This document shows, in pieces, positions 1 through 13,000 of a stretch of 64,000 nucleotides of DNA. The position numbers and the translations under genes are program-made. Source of the DNA: Stichopus chloronotus (lineage: Eukaryota; Echinodermata; Holothuroidea; Aspidochirotida; Stichopodidae); assembly GCA_021234535.1 (NCBI GenBank), contig CM037840.1, forward strand, positions 28,533,520-28,597,519, written 5' to 3'. Below the pieces are notes generated by a model. The model was not told where the DNA came from, did not search any database, and saw nothing but the letters and a program-made list of their open reading frames with translations. How positions within the stretch are numbered: the stretch's first letter is position 1; the number at the start of each line of letters is the position of its first letter.

Positions 1-86
1 CATAGATTCATTGATTCTCTATAGTTGAAAATATTTAAAATCATTAAAGAAAAAAATCGGCTTCCCTATTTTTTTTTTCTTGTAAG

Positions 87-319
87 GTTCTGTGCCTGGC
101 CCGATAATCTTCGGAAGAATCATTGATGGCGTCTGTCTGATTTGGGAGTACGACTGCGATGGCGCCAAAACCTGTTGGATGTACCAGAACGACAAGCTCT
201 CCCTTTGGGCGTTCGTGATTCTGGTGATTTGTCGGTCCTTGTCGCTGCTGTTTTTCACCGGGGCACTTTTATCGTACAAACCATCGGAGAACCCCTCGAA
301 CGATAAAATCGAAATTTAA
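87..319 (+). CDS. SLCO/OATP transporter, last coding exon only (3' end of a gene starting outside the window)
   Basis: This is the terminal exon of an organic anion transporting polypeptide, a 12-pass plasma-membrane carrier of the major facilitator superfamily. The exon follows a strong pyrimidine tract ending in AG at 85-86. It starts with two bases that complete a glycine codon, then reads VPGPIIFGRIIDG..C, the conserved last-exon block of OATPs, an EYDCDGAKTCW cysteine segment, the last membrane span (about WAFVILVICRSLSLLFF) and a short charged tail ending KIEI before a stop at 317-319. The same phase and block start the last exon of the complete SLCO gene on the opposite strand (3835-4058), so the two genes are paralogs arranged tail to tail about 3.5 kb apart. 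The rest of the gene lies upstream of base 1. It is either another SLCO family member or a tandem duplicate; exon 1 to the penultimate exon cannot be judged. Confidence 0.9.
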
Positions 320-3300
320 ACACAGTAGAGAATATATGCAGAGAACTTTCTTGCAAAAATTCTGTAAACACTTTTAACGTAAGGTTCACATTCGATGATC
401 TTGTGGCCAGAAACGTCCGTGAGTGACAAAATTCCTCCAAATGACGGGCGCGTAGCGACATGGAGGCGGGGGAGGGGGGACTTAGGGGCAAGTTGGGATG
501 TGCCTCTCCCTTGATATTCAACAGGTTCACATTAAAATTGGACCTGCTGTTTTGGAATACAAATACCAAACAAAATACAAGCAAAATCAGAAAAAGATAG
601 AAATCTTTCACCAGTTTTCATCTATAATCCTTGAAAAGGCAAAAAATTTTCAAAGCCCTCTCCTTAGACCACCTTCCCTAGGCCGACAAAACTCCTACAC
701 TGACGATTGGTCTGGCTTCGGGCCTGCTAAATGGCACAATTTACTTTCGGTTTCCAAAACATGAACATGTACAGTAAACTATTCATCGTATTGTCAAGTT
801 TTATGAGATTAAAATTCTTACATTCTTTCATAATAATTACTTGTCAACATCTGTCCATGAATCTGTCTGTTTGTTTCTCTGTCCGTCCGTCCATCTGTCT
901 TCCTACTATGTAATGAGAATAAATTCAAAGCTAGGTGCAACAACTATCTACTTCTCATATTTCCTGTCCATCTTCAACAGATGTAGAAGCACTGTAGCAA
1001 TATTTGCCACTTCGTTCTTTGAACCAATTTTTCTTGTAAATATGATATGGTAAATACGGTTTGTGACTGATCGATGAACACTGTAAATTGACAACGTCTA
1101 TTACGTAACTGCAACATAGCTTCCACGAGAGGACGATTTTGATGGTCTAGAAAGCATCGAAGAGAGGCGGTATCATTTTAAAAGAACATTCATCGCTTTC
1201 TGTGGTCGTTGACTTTCTTCTTTACTGTACATCAAGGGATAGATATCTGATAAATGAAAACCAAAGAATTTAACCCCATGAACTTTGATGGAAACTATGA
1301 TTAGATATTCCATGAGCGGAAATCAAGGCAACAAGTGTTGGCAGATGTCTGTTTCTTAAAGGTGACCAGAAAAAAAAAATAATGGGAAAAGAAAGAAAAT
1401 CAAGAATTCGGATCTCAGGCTGCCGTCGGATTTAAACGACAATTAACTCGCTTTCAATTACGTAACCAGGTAACAAAATTTGTAGATTTTTTTACCCGTC
1501 AGGACAAACTATCGACTATCCATCCCAGATATTTAAATTGTACAAATATAATAAAAACAGAATTATTATAGTAGTTTATATAACGTTACGCGATTGTTAG
1601 TCCTTACTAATATCAGTGTAACATCAGATGGAATTTGAACGTTGGCATCATATACTGGAGAATACAACGAAGGAGTCTGAATTAATACCATGGGAATGAT
1701 ACTAGTAGAATACACTTTGCCTCTGTCACATTTTCTAATCAATTACACTTTAACTCGGCCAAAACTCATTTCCTGACTGTTAATCTTTAACGTATTGTGT
1801 TCCTCGATTTTGTGTCCAAAGAGGTACAAAATGAATAGCAATAATTAATGTCAATGGAGCTCAGGCTACATCGAAAGTGAAAACTTTCAGACTCGTGCGC
1901 TACAATTCCAAGAATGCAGTATACTACCAATTAGAAATTACACACTGCACAAGAACTTTGGCGTAAATTACTACTAAAGTAACCAGTTTTATCAGTTGAA
2001 GTTACCCCCTTTGCCACCAACTGTGAACATTCAGGAAGCAGGAGTGACGTCATCTCCTCATATTGATGAAGAGTCTTTTGTTTCCTCATCATTGAATTTA
2101 TTATTTTGACCTTGAAATCAATATTTGGTCAACTTAAGTACTGGTGATGAGACGGTTACAAAACTCTCATACCCCTCATACGTTCACATTATAATAGCAC
2201 TATATATTGAAGTATTCAGTTTGGTGTAAAGATTAACTTAGAAATCATAAAGTGCTTTGTCAATGTGGGGAGATGACACCACTCCTGCTTGCTCCAGTTT
2301 ACCTGTCTCTAACAAATGTGGCAACGTCAAATGTTCACATCTCTCGAACGACCGTACACACCTGGGAATTGAATGGAAGGTTCACTGCAATGGTCAGATC
2401 TATATTTTTGGCTGACCATCCTTGTAAAAAGGTTATTTAAAAAATATAAGGTAAAAAGATATTCGACAAAATGTATAAAACCAAAGAAAAAAATTCGCGA
2501 ACACACTGTTTATGTAGTGGACGTGTAAAACTGTTTTAGGAAAGAAAGAATACTTGGCTGAAATTCACAACCTTGAAAAATGTCATTACATCTTACCTCC
2601 ATTCAACCCTTTGCCCCACCCATCACCATCGTTCGGTTATGCCACCGTAGCCTACATGGAGTCTGCTGTGTACCAGATCTAGGGGTTCTCGAAATGTTGG
2701 CCGGGAATTGCATTGCTTAAAATTCTGTAGTTGGGGAATAGCACCAGCTAAACATTTTTATCACAAAAATTTCAACAAAGTTACATAAGAGGTGTCCGTT
2801 TAATGAAAGTATGCACTAATCTTGCTAATGTGATTTTATTTCAATCCAGGTATCTGACTTTACACCTTCAGATCCCTTGGTTTTGGTGCCAAATGTTGTC
2901 AGATGAAAACACCTCAGCGAACAGGTTTGGGCTGTCACTGTGAAACCAGGATAGACATGACAAATCAAATTAAATTTAAACAACATTTTTTTTACTTTTA
3001 ATCCGTGTTTATTTAACAAAATAGATTCTCTGAAAGTCATAGACACATCTCAACTGGATGGAAACTAAGTACTTCAGTATGCAAAATATGATTTTCAATT
3101 TACGACGCATAGACAACACACGATTAAGGACGTTACTATAGTTAGTACACTACCCGTGTGACTCCATTAGCTATTCTCACATTCTATTCCTAATTGCACA
3201 TTTGCTTTCTTTTACAGTGACTAGATATTTGACCGGTTGTATCCTATTCCTTATCAGGTTTGAGTTTCCTTGAGTTTTATTGCAATCACGATCAATTGCA

Positions 3301-3834
3301 GAGGACAGCAAAGACTAAGTCACGTGACAGTCAATAAAAACTACATTTAGTCGGGGGGAAACTGTAGGAAAAGATAGCGAAGTCGAACCCGTAACGTAAA
3401 AAAAAGACCTGACAAATAAAAAATACTGTACACAAAGTGCGTTACTCTCTAATTTTCTTTTGTACATATGATTACATAATGAATTGATGACATTAAAACG
3501 GTGGACAGACCACCTTCTTTTCTCAGTTACTAATGTTTGCCTATGGACGTGAAAAAGAAATATTGCCTGCCATGGCATGAACTACACCTTGTATAACGTT
3601 GGCAAACATAAACTTCGTCCGTAGTCAGGACAACTTTAAGTCTTTCCGTGAGACGATTTGATATTTCGTTAAAGATCGTAAAAACGATGTATCACGCAAC
3701 AAATTGACGCCGCGCCATGTTCACTAATCACACAAAATATAAAAGTGATTCATGCTAGTGGAATATTATGCCAAAGGTGCATTATTCCTCTCTGGATATC
3801 ATGTTATTATTAAAAAAAACCATGTTCTTTTGTT
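320..3834. other. Intergenic region between two convergent SLCO genes
   Basis: No gene is seen here. It contains AT-rich sequence, AATAAA-like motifs near 920 and 1550 that could serve the + strand gene (not demonstrable), and a truncated copy of a foldback repeat at about 1983-2423. Short ORFs in this stretch have no recognisable domain. Confidence 0.6.
1983..2423 (+). mobile_element. Truncated copy of a long inverted-repeat (foldback) MITE family
   Basis: This stretch is collinear, in reverse orientation, with the complete 558-bp element at 44547-45104. Shared blocks include CAAAACTCTCATACCCCTCA, the ACTATATATTGAAGTATT core and a right end GGCTGACCATCCTT matching the other copy's terminus. 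The first roughly 110-130 bp of the left arm is missing or unrecognisable. No target duplication can be read because one end is lost. It is non-coding. Confidence 0.75.
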
Positions 3835-4058
3835 TTATTTCTTTGTCTCCTCCACCTCTATTGGTTTGTACGTGAAATATGAACCCGAGAAGAAGAAAAG
3901 GGACAAAATCCTACAGATTACGACGATTCCAAACGTGTACAAAGCAAAATCCTGATTCCTGTAGGCCCAACAGGTCCTTGAACCGTCGCATTCAGTCTCC
4001 CAGAGGATGCACGATTTATCGATCAGTGCTCCGAATACAATTGGTCCTGGGACGGTAC
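3835..4058 (-). CDS. SLCO exon 11, last coding exon (residues 611-685)
   Basis: It starts after a ggttttgcag acceptor and contains TVPGPIVFGALIDKSCILW, CDGSRTCW, the final span and the tail IEVEETKK before TAA. An AATAAA hexamer overlaps the stop codon, but the true polyadenylation site is unknown. Confidence 0.95.
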
Positions 4059-7000
4059 CTGCAAAACCAAAAAAAAAAACAAAACAAAAGATGCATATAA
4101 TCACAATAAAATTATTTTTGCCCCTTTTAGCGAGACAACGAAGTAAACTGTTTTTTCCTTCAACGAAATTTGTTTTTTGATAACACTTTTTTTACAGGTA
4201 GCAACACGAATATTTCTTATTTTTAGATGACGTATAAGCCAGTGTTACTGTATACTTGCTATATTTCTTTTAGTTAGATTTCCCATTTAATTGTCTTGAG
4301 AGAGATTCTCAAGCGACGTCTTGTTGAAATTTTATCTCATACTCGTTTCGAAAACTGTAAAAATATGAAATACATTATAAATATTAAAGAGTGAACGTCA
4401 GTCGCTGCAAACTGACTATTATAAATACAATCGAATGACCTGCACGCTTTGGTACTTAAAAGAGTTGTGAAAATTCTGGGCATATGCAGTAGTTTTAAAC
4501 TTCATTTACACAAACCCTCTTTCTGTTTTGAAAAACAAATGAAAAAGCAAAATTGCACGAACATTTTGATGACTTGAGAAACACCAACGATGCACCTCTA
4601 ATAAAATAATTTTGATGCTCAATTGTGAGTGGATGTATTGAACATACTTTGGAATAATATATCCCAATCTTTACATTATACATCAACTACACATGATACC
4701 GATGGATGCTATTTGAAAACGGCCTTTATAGGCAAATGTCTTCAAGAAGAAATGATTCGATCAGTGCTCAGTAGATTAAAAGCAAAAATTTCTCTATTGG
4801 CATCCCTATACATGTTTACAATTTGTGGGAAATAGCTGAAAAGCTAAACATGATTAATTTGGTTGACTTCCCTTTGGGTCTGACGTCTGCCTTTCATTCA
4901 CCATTGGGTGAAATCAAATCTGGTGTATTACAAGGTTTCAGGGCCTTATCTTCCGTTTTATCGTTTATTTAAATGATGTTCCAAACTGCACAGCAATATT
5001 TACATGTTCATCATGGAATTTATGATTATCATAATCGTCAGCACCATGATAATCATCATGATAATTATCATCATCAGGAGCGGCGGCTGCGGCGGCTGCG
5101 GCGGCAGCGGTGGTAGCCGCAAATTTTAACGCGTCTACCCGTCGTCTGAGGGACTCTCATCAAGAAAGTTGTTTGGGAAAGAGCTAAACATATACTGATG
5201 TGCAAAGTGAAATAACCCACCCCCCTTCCGTGGAAAGAACCATTAGATGTTCTCTATTCACGTTACACCTGTCATAACATTCCTAGAGGCACACTCTTCT
5301 GGCAATTCTGTTGTGTTTATGTTAATAACCACTCACATGGTTAGAGTCTCTTTGGTTATAATCTATATTTTAACCTGACAACCATTATCTCTCCACTTTA
5401 AATTTATCATAAAAAACAGACGTTTGTCAAATCGAACTTCTTACCGAGTCCTCTGTACAACAAGGACTGCAAACCCATGGCGGTGGACCTCTGTGAGGGC
5501 GCTACAACTCTGTGAGGAAAAAGAACATTATTAACTAGAAAACATTGCTATGACAATCAATGTAATACATACAAACGGTACTATCAGTTGCCCTTTTGTT
5601 TACGACAGGACTCTTACATATACACTATTTAGGGATAAAGACCTGTTATACAGAAGCAAGCACTTGCATGAACTGTTTTAAAAAGGACAATTATCGAACA
5701 ATTTTGTTAGTCAGACTGGTGATAATGTCAAAGTAAAGTTAGCAGTGTGAGGGTTTGAAATGAAAAAATAAAAGCTGAACTTATATTCTGCCTATACACG
5801 GTTAACGCAATTTTGCCAGTGTATATATATATTCCTAAACCTGTCATGTTTCCTTCACGCACTAATCACAAATGGTCAAACTAAGAGGATCCCCATGTGT
5901 CACATACATTAGTACTTAAATGAATGGGAAATTGACGATTCCATGTGGTTTTGAAAATTTATGGCCAGACGCATTTCACGTTAATACTTAGTAGCTAGTA
6001 CAAGGTCAGGATAAAAAATTAAACTTAGGGTTTTAATCACTATTGGATATGAAACTTGGACAATTATGCAAAGTATGGGCATGTTCATGATCTTTACCAG
6101 TCATGGTTCTCAAAAACTTATCCATGTTAACTCAATGAGCCCCTTTAAATACTCTTTATTTGATTGGATTATTAACTGGGTTGTCAATTAAGTACCCGGA
6201 ACAAACCACGTCGCGAAATAATCCTTTGAAGACACTGCTGTTTTCTTATATAAACTTTATTCCCGGTTGTAAAAGGTCTTTTATGAGACTTGGGGTTGTC
6301 TGACACAATTTTACCTTTAAAATGATACAGATACAATTCGTATGGATTCTGACAAAAAGATCCTGTTTCAGTTCTGTACTCACTGCAAGACTGCTGTTAT
6401 GGTAGGGACGGTAATAGAAAAAGAGAGAGCTAAGACGAAGGCCACAATGACGAAAAAGATTGGTTTGAATTTGCATCTGACATCTTCACATGTTCCCTGA
6501 AAGGCGGTACCGTAGCTGGTTAGGTTGTTGTTGGTGATACAATGACAATTGGAGTATTGCTGAAAATCAAGAACAGGTCGAATACATTAGTGTAATGTTC
6601 GTAATAATTATCACGTGGCACAGAAAGAAATCATCGTTATGAATAAAATATTTCCCAATTGAAGACCAACGAACGTTTTGTTATTCTTTCTAGAGAACAT
6701 TAAAAGAACACTGATTAGTAATTTGTACTTGATGTACACAGAAACCCTCGACGGAGTGGTAGAGTACTAAAGAGTTTAAATGTCAAATCCACAACGAACT
6801 TCCATCATGGAAGGATAGCAGAGCTGGAAAGGTGGCGCCAGTCCGGTTTAGTCAGAACTGCGTTAAGGCGTTAAAAAAGTTATCAGCACTATTAATGGTG
6901 TGGTAGGTAGTAGTATTTTTAAGTAAAAGGCTTCAGTATTTAGACTCAAACTGGAGCATTGACAAACTTGCCAGACTTAAAATTACAGTGAGTACATGAC

Positions 7001-10000
7001 AATCCCATCTCAACTCCAGTCACAAACACCCACACAAAACGAAAACGAATAGACCTTTGTCACTTAGATACAAAGAGAGAAAATTTCGAAGAGAATAAAC
7101 AACTTCATATGACTTCATAGTGAAAACATTTAACAGTGGCATCGTTGAATGGATGTTTTGCAGGAAAAAGTAACTTATTTGTTAAATTTTTCTTTGGTAT
7201 TTCTAAAAATTTAAAGAGTTGAGTATTATTTAGAATTCATCATCAAATAAATATATATTTGGTATTAACATTACTCAGATGCAATTAGTAAGATTTAAGA
7301 ATAAACTTATCACTTGGCCATTGACAATCCGCCGCGGCCATTACGTTTTATAGAATTTTGCTTTATATGCTATAAATAAAGTTACCCTCTTGCCGTCGAT
7401 GACGTCATCTTGTTGCGTGCAACCTGCATGGCAAGGTGAATAGTAAAGTACGTCGTTGCTACCGCATACCGGATCATAGTCATTCGTGCATGCGCAGTCA
7501 TCGTTACAGACGGCATTGATATTCGAATCTCCCTGGATAGGGCCGCTGCAGGTGAAACAGATGAAACAAATAAGATAGGGCCTACATTGAAGGCTAGAAA
7601 ACAAAACTGCACTTTTTCCAAAAAGAAATAAAAGGGAAAGGGTAACTCTTTCAATCTCCTCTTATGTCTTATTTTGTTATGAAATGTAATGGCCTAAGTT
7701 AATAGAGTAAAGCATACACCGTCGAAATCTGGGGTTCAGATGACCAGCTTTCTGGTTGAGGTACCCTCACGTCAAATTCTCAAGCTTTTACGTCAAATTA
7801 AGTTAATCAATCTGTAGAAGGATGACGCTGTTGCCACATTAAATATGGTGGCTTAGTTGCTTCATTTTTACCTCACCAACTAACGTCCACTTTTAAATTT
7901 AGGTTTATGGAAAGCGCCTTTTGACTTGGCTACGTCGATGTGCTTCTTCAATGCACAAGGCAAGCACAATGCATTTCATTGTTCCAGTTCTTGAACTCAA
8001 CTTAGGGACTTTTGAAACATCTACTGAAAGTAACTTGAAAATTTCCGTGGAAATATGGTTGACTCTCTTAGTGAGTTCTCTTTTATGTTAGCCGTATGTG
8101 ATAACATGATGAAACTGACTTCTAAAAATGCAACTGTATATTTAAATGAGCAAAATTCATTTGCTTTGTTCACATTTTCATTTTATAAATTTGACTACCT
8201 ACATCGTTGCACATAAGGTCACCCTGATTTAAAGCATCATATTGAAAGATATTCAAGGTTCATCATAACTTTCATTAAAGCTTTCGCGAATGCTACATTT
8301 AGATATGAAAGAGCAAAACCACTCACGGATCATCATAATGTCTGGTAACTCCAGCGAATGGGACATTTGAGCAGGTCAACAAGAATGCAAATGTCAGAAA
8401 CAGTGACGTCAGAAGAACCGTTAAACAGAACAGAATTTGACCTTTGAACTCCAGCTTGAACTTCTTAATGACCCAACCTCCAAACAGACAGCCGAACAAT
8501 CCCGTGGGGATGACCAGCACACCTGCATGTGTGTAAAGAAAAGATCAAAAATCGGTAAAATGTTGATGCAGCCATTGGCGGAGGTAGGTCCTAGACAGTG
8601 GCCCCGTCAAATATGGGTGTAGCGGCAAACTGAACGTTTGGCAGAGAAGCAAAGGCTATTTGACCCAGGAAAATATGCACATAATACATAAATACATTAG
8701 CTGTAATCACCGTGTTGCTTGTTAGACCCCATGCTTCCAGACAGACAACCCAGTGAAGAAAGCTTTGAAATGTTGAAGGATTTAAAACGAGATACACATT
8801 TCAAATCCACTGTTTCTATCGTCTTGTAAGACGCCATGCTTCGAGGCAGACAACCAATTGACGAAAGCATCAGTTAATTGATGACTACGTAGTACATGCA
8901 CCAGCTGGTCGATTTCACAAGATCTTGACTGAGGAGAACGACCATGGAGTCCGACAACATTTGGGCTACGTAATCCTGTCCACCGGGTATAAGCAGGTGT
9001 GAATTAGAACGACTTTGATATACCAACTAGAAACTGGACATCTCATACAAAAGTGAAAACACTCGATAAGCCGTAATCATCTGCTGTGAATTGCAACTCT
9101 TGTCACACCTAAAAAAATCTAATAGAATTAGTATAACGGTTTACCACAGGCTATCAGAAAATAAACTCTATGTTCAAGGTAGAACAGCCTTAAACTAAAG
9201 TCTACTAAAAAGGAACTACTCGCAGAAACTTTAAAACACTTCCCCTCGGTTAAGGTAGTATAGCCATTTGGAATATCTTTTATTTTTCTTGTTAGCATCC
9301 TTTGTTTTTTTTTTCTCAGTGCCGTGGGCTACCTTTGTTTATTTTTCAAACTGAAGTAGGTGATGTAGAAAAATACATCAGAAACGACTGGACGTCAAAG
9401 TTACGGAGTTCGGTTAGGTCTTTCAGATTTACCATCGACAAGTGGATCCAGTAGGATCGGACAGTTTGCTTCGTTATAGACGTATGTATTGACAGTGTTT
9501 TAGAAGACCTGAACATGTAATGCATACAGACAAGTGCGCATTACATGGGTAATGCGCGCAGACAAGTGCGCACCATACACACACAGAAGGAAACGTTTTC
9601 ATCATAAAATCTGAACTGGTGGAGCAGATCAGTGGAGCAATCGAGGGAGCCAAAATATTTGACAGATGGACATGTCTGCAGAAACAGAATGACAGGAATG
9701 GGGAAAACAAGATATTTCCATATGGAACTTTACATACTAAGCAGTTAACACGTTTCGACTAGTTAACCATAAGGAAGACTAAACATACATACAACATAGT
9801 CTAAACATACATACAAGCCTATTCAAATTCTCACCGAGCAGGATTGCTGCTTCTCCTGATGTAACGTTGAACTGAGATTCCACAAATTTAGGACCAAAAA
9901 CGGAAACACAGGCGATTATGAAACTCTCTGATCCCACTGCGAGATTGATGAAAAGGAATGGCACATTTTTGAGCAGCGTATATAACGCTCGAGGAAAGTC

Positions 10001-13000
10001 CTTTAGGCTTCCACCGAACCCAGCACTAGGCACGAACTCTGATCCCCTCTGCGTGGATGGCTTACGCTGGTTTTGGAATTTCCTTGCACCTGTGAGAATA
10101 CAAAATGATGTAACAATTACATAATTTTTCTTCTCCAATATTTTTTTTTATTTATCTTAACGCCATGGCCGCGAAAGTGTTAAGGCGAATGACGTCATAA
10201 CCTTTGTTCGACCCCCAAATTTGGCTGTTAGTGACGTCGTGTGTACCTGTAACTCGATCAAAATTGGTAATACTATGTGAAGATCCTGTAAGTCTAAATA
10301 ACAAGGGAGGGGATTTTAAAACAGAATGTAAACCAAATTACGTAACGTATACTAGTAGTGAACCTCACAGTCGAATACAGAGTACATGTAAAGAGACACA
10401 AGACTTATTTTCCTCAGTTGCAGTGCTAGGGAGATGTTTTTCACGGGTTCAATTGATTCAAACACCCAGTAATTCGGAAACTCAACACTGATAGAACTCA
10501 CTTCTTTACTGGTATGGTTGTATGGTTGAATAAAATGACGGACTGAGCTAGTGGCACAATCAGGATGTAAGACGGAAGTGGCGGAGGGGGGGGGGGGGGG
10601 GGGTGAGAGGGATGGTGGTTGTGGGTCGTGGGAACACAACCTAATAGAAGCGTCACCATCATTTGGGTTGACGCTGCTACTAGATTAGAACTGAGAAAAT
10701 TATTGAATAATTAAGAATTAAAGAAATATGAGAAAATTACTTAGACTGGAGAAAATTAGAATTCAATTTAGAATAAGAATTGAGAATATTATTGAATAAA
10801 AACAACCCCCCTAGATTCTCCATTTCCCCCCTTGTAAACTCCTGGAATTAATTCACGGTCAATGTTTTGTTTGATAAAAAATGTGATTCTCCTCATAAAT
10901 TTGCAGATTCTCAAAATACAATCACGTCTGTCCCATGCTCTACCATACTCAAAAATGTAGTGAAATTTTTATTAGGGGGAATCCTGTCGCCCTCAAAACG
11001 GTGACACTGGTACATGTATATAGCAAAATGCTATGGAAGACTTCTTGCAAGTATGCAAAATTCAGACAAAATTTGTACTTTATCTGATTATTGGTTTATT
11101 ACGGTATATGTTCAAGAAAAGAACAATTCAACACCCACCCCCTCATCTAATGAAAACAAAAACACACCGGGACGAGACCCTCGAACGTCCCCCACCTGTT
11201 CCTCCCTCCCACCAATTCGTCCCTCCCACACTCCCTCCCTCCCAGCCAGTTGCCCCCCCCCCCCCTCAGCTGAGGTGACCTGACAAATGCATACATATAT
11301 ATGTCTATTGCCTGTTTATATTTTATTTCTGTTTCTGTTCTATGAAGTTCATGAGACTTAATTTTTCACCCAAAGATATGCTAAAGCCTCAGTTTCACCG
11401 CCGGTGGTAAGTTTTCATATTTAAAGTACACTATCCTGAGACTTAATTTTTCACCCAGAAATATGCAAAAAATTCAGAGATCTGGAGGACCCTCATCGGA
11501 GCCTTGCCCATGGACTCCATGAGAGGGGGAGGTTCCAAAGTGCTCATCTTGTCAATTTAGAGGAGAGGAATTGCCGGAATAATTAAAATCGTTTGGAATC
11601 TTTTGGTATAATTACGCACTTTGAACAAAAATATACCTACCATGAGATTTAAGTTTTCACCCAGAGATATGCTAAAGCCACGGAGCTTCAGAGGGCTTCG
11701 CCCCCCCCTGGACCCAAACTGGGGCTTTGCCCTCTGTTGCCCCTCCCCCATCTAAAATCCTGGTGCAACCACTGTTGGAAAGACAGGCCCCCTTATTTTT
11801 TATATACTCACCAGGTAAATATTTGGGGTATGCTATCAAGGGTATGCTGGCAAGGAGAGACACTATTCCCATGATCAGAAATCCCAACCACCAATTACCA
11901 ACCCAGAGCGGACTGGTATAATCAATCTTAATTCTGTGAAAAGAGCGTAGAAAACAAAATTAATGATTGCTAACAAAAGGTTCAAAAAATTTCCCCAGAA
12001 CATTGGATTTCTAGTAGTTTTGTTTTCATTTTCGTGATGTACAAGCAATGTTTATTAACGATAACTTTTCTCTGCTAGATTTTACTAACTTCTACTTACA
12101 TATGTTAATATGACCACGTGCTCATGGCTAAACTTAAGATATGTTAGTATTTATTTACATATCTAGTGCAATTTATTTATCAGTCTGGTCCTTCTCTGAT
12201 CGCATTAGTTTTCCATCTGTCTTTCTTTATTTCCTCCTTCACAGTTCTATTCATCCCAGTATATTTTGATTTGATCTTCCAAATCAAAACCGACTAGAGA
12301 TTGCGCTCTGCCCACCCTTGCTTCCCTTCAGTCGTTTCGATTCACTAAAATCTTCCGCTTGTCCTTCCCGTACTTTAACGTCGGCCTGTTTTGATACGCA
12401 TGACATTTCAGCAATTCAGTGACCCCAAGTTTATCCACTTTCCCCGGCTACATCCTTTTAGTTTTAATCCTTTTAAATCTCTAACGCTGTACTTTTTCTG
12501 CGCAATGAGTTACAGACAAAATGTTACACAATACTGATGTAACAAAAGAAAAATAAAGAAATGAACAAAACAAACAATACATCACACTTTTTTGTGGGAA
12601 CGTGTAAGCTTACTCATCGCTTGGTAACGACAAATCTGTATAGAGATTATCCAGAAACAGTCCACCACCCAAAAAGCCAATCGCAGGGGAGAAGGTTGCC
12701 GCTGCTTGAAATACACCTGTCAGAATGCAAAAATAATAAAAAAAAACAAAGACAAGGATATTAAATAAGGGAAAAACACAAAAATATGTATCCTGACGGT
12801 TTTTTGTTTTCATCATGGTCTTTTGTCATGAGGAAACTGGAAGTATGAACCCTTATGTTTGCGGCTACGTTGTTATCAATACTCTCCTCTGTGACGTTAC
12901 GTGATTTGCGGTAGTTTGTACCAAAGTATTTATTTTTCAACGGTTTTCATCATATGTGTGGTTTCAGTTTAGGACATTTCTTCGATAATTACGTAGCCTC

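Noticed and set aside
10587..10602. Long G run (also near 20160, 20490, 31925 and 43438) considered as G-quadruplex or regulatory signals
   Set aside because: Homopolymer runs are common in this DNA and there is no link to a promoter or exon; recorded only as simple sequence.
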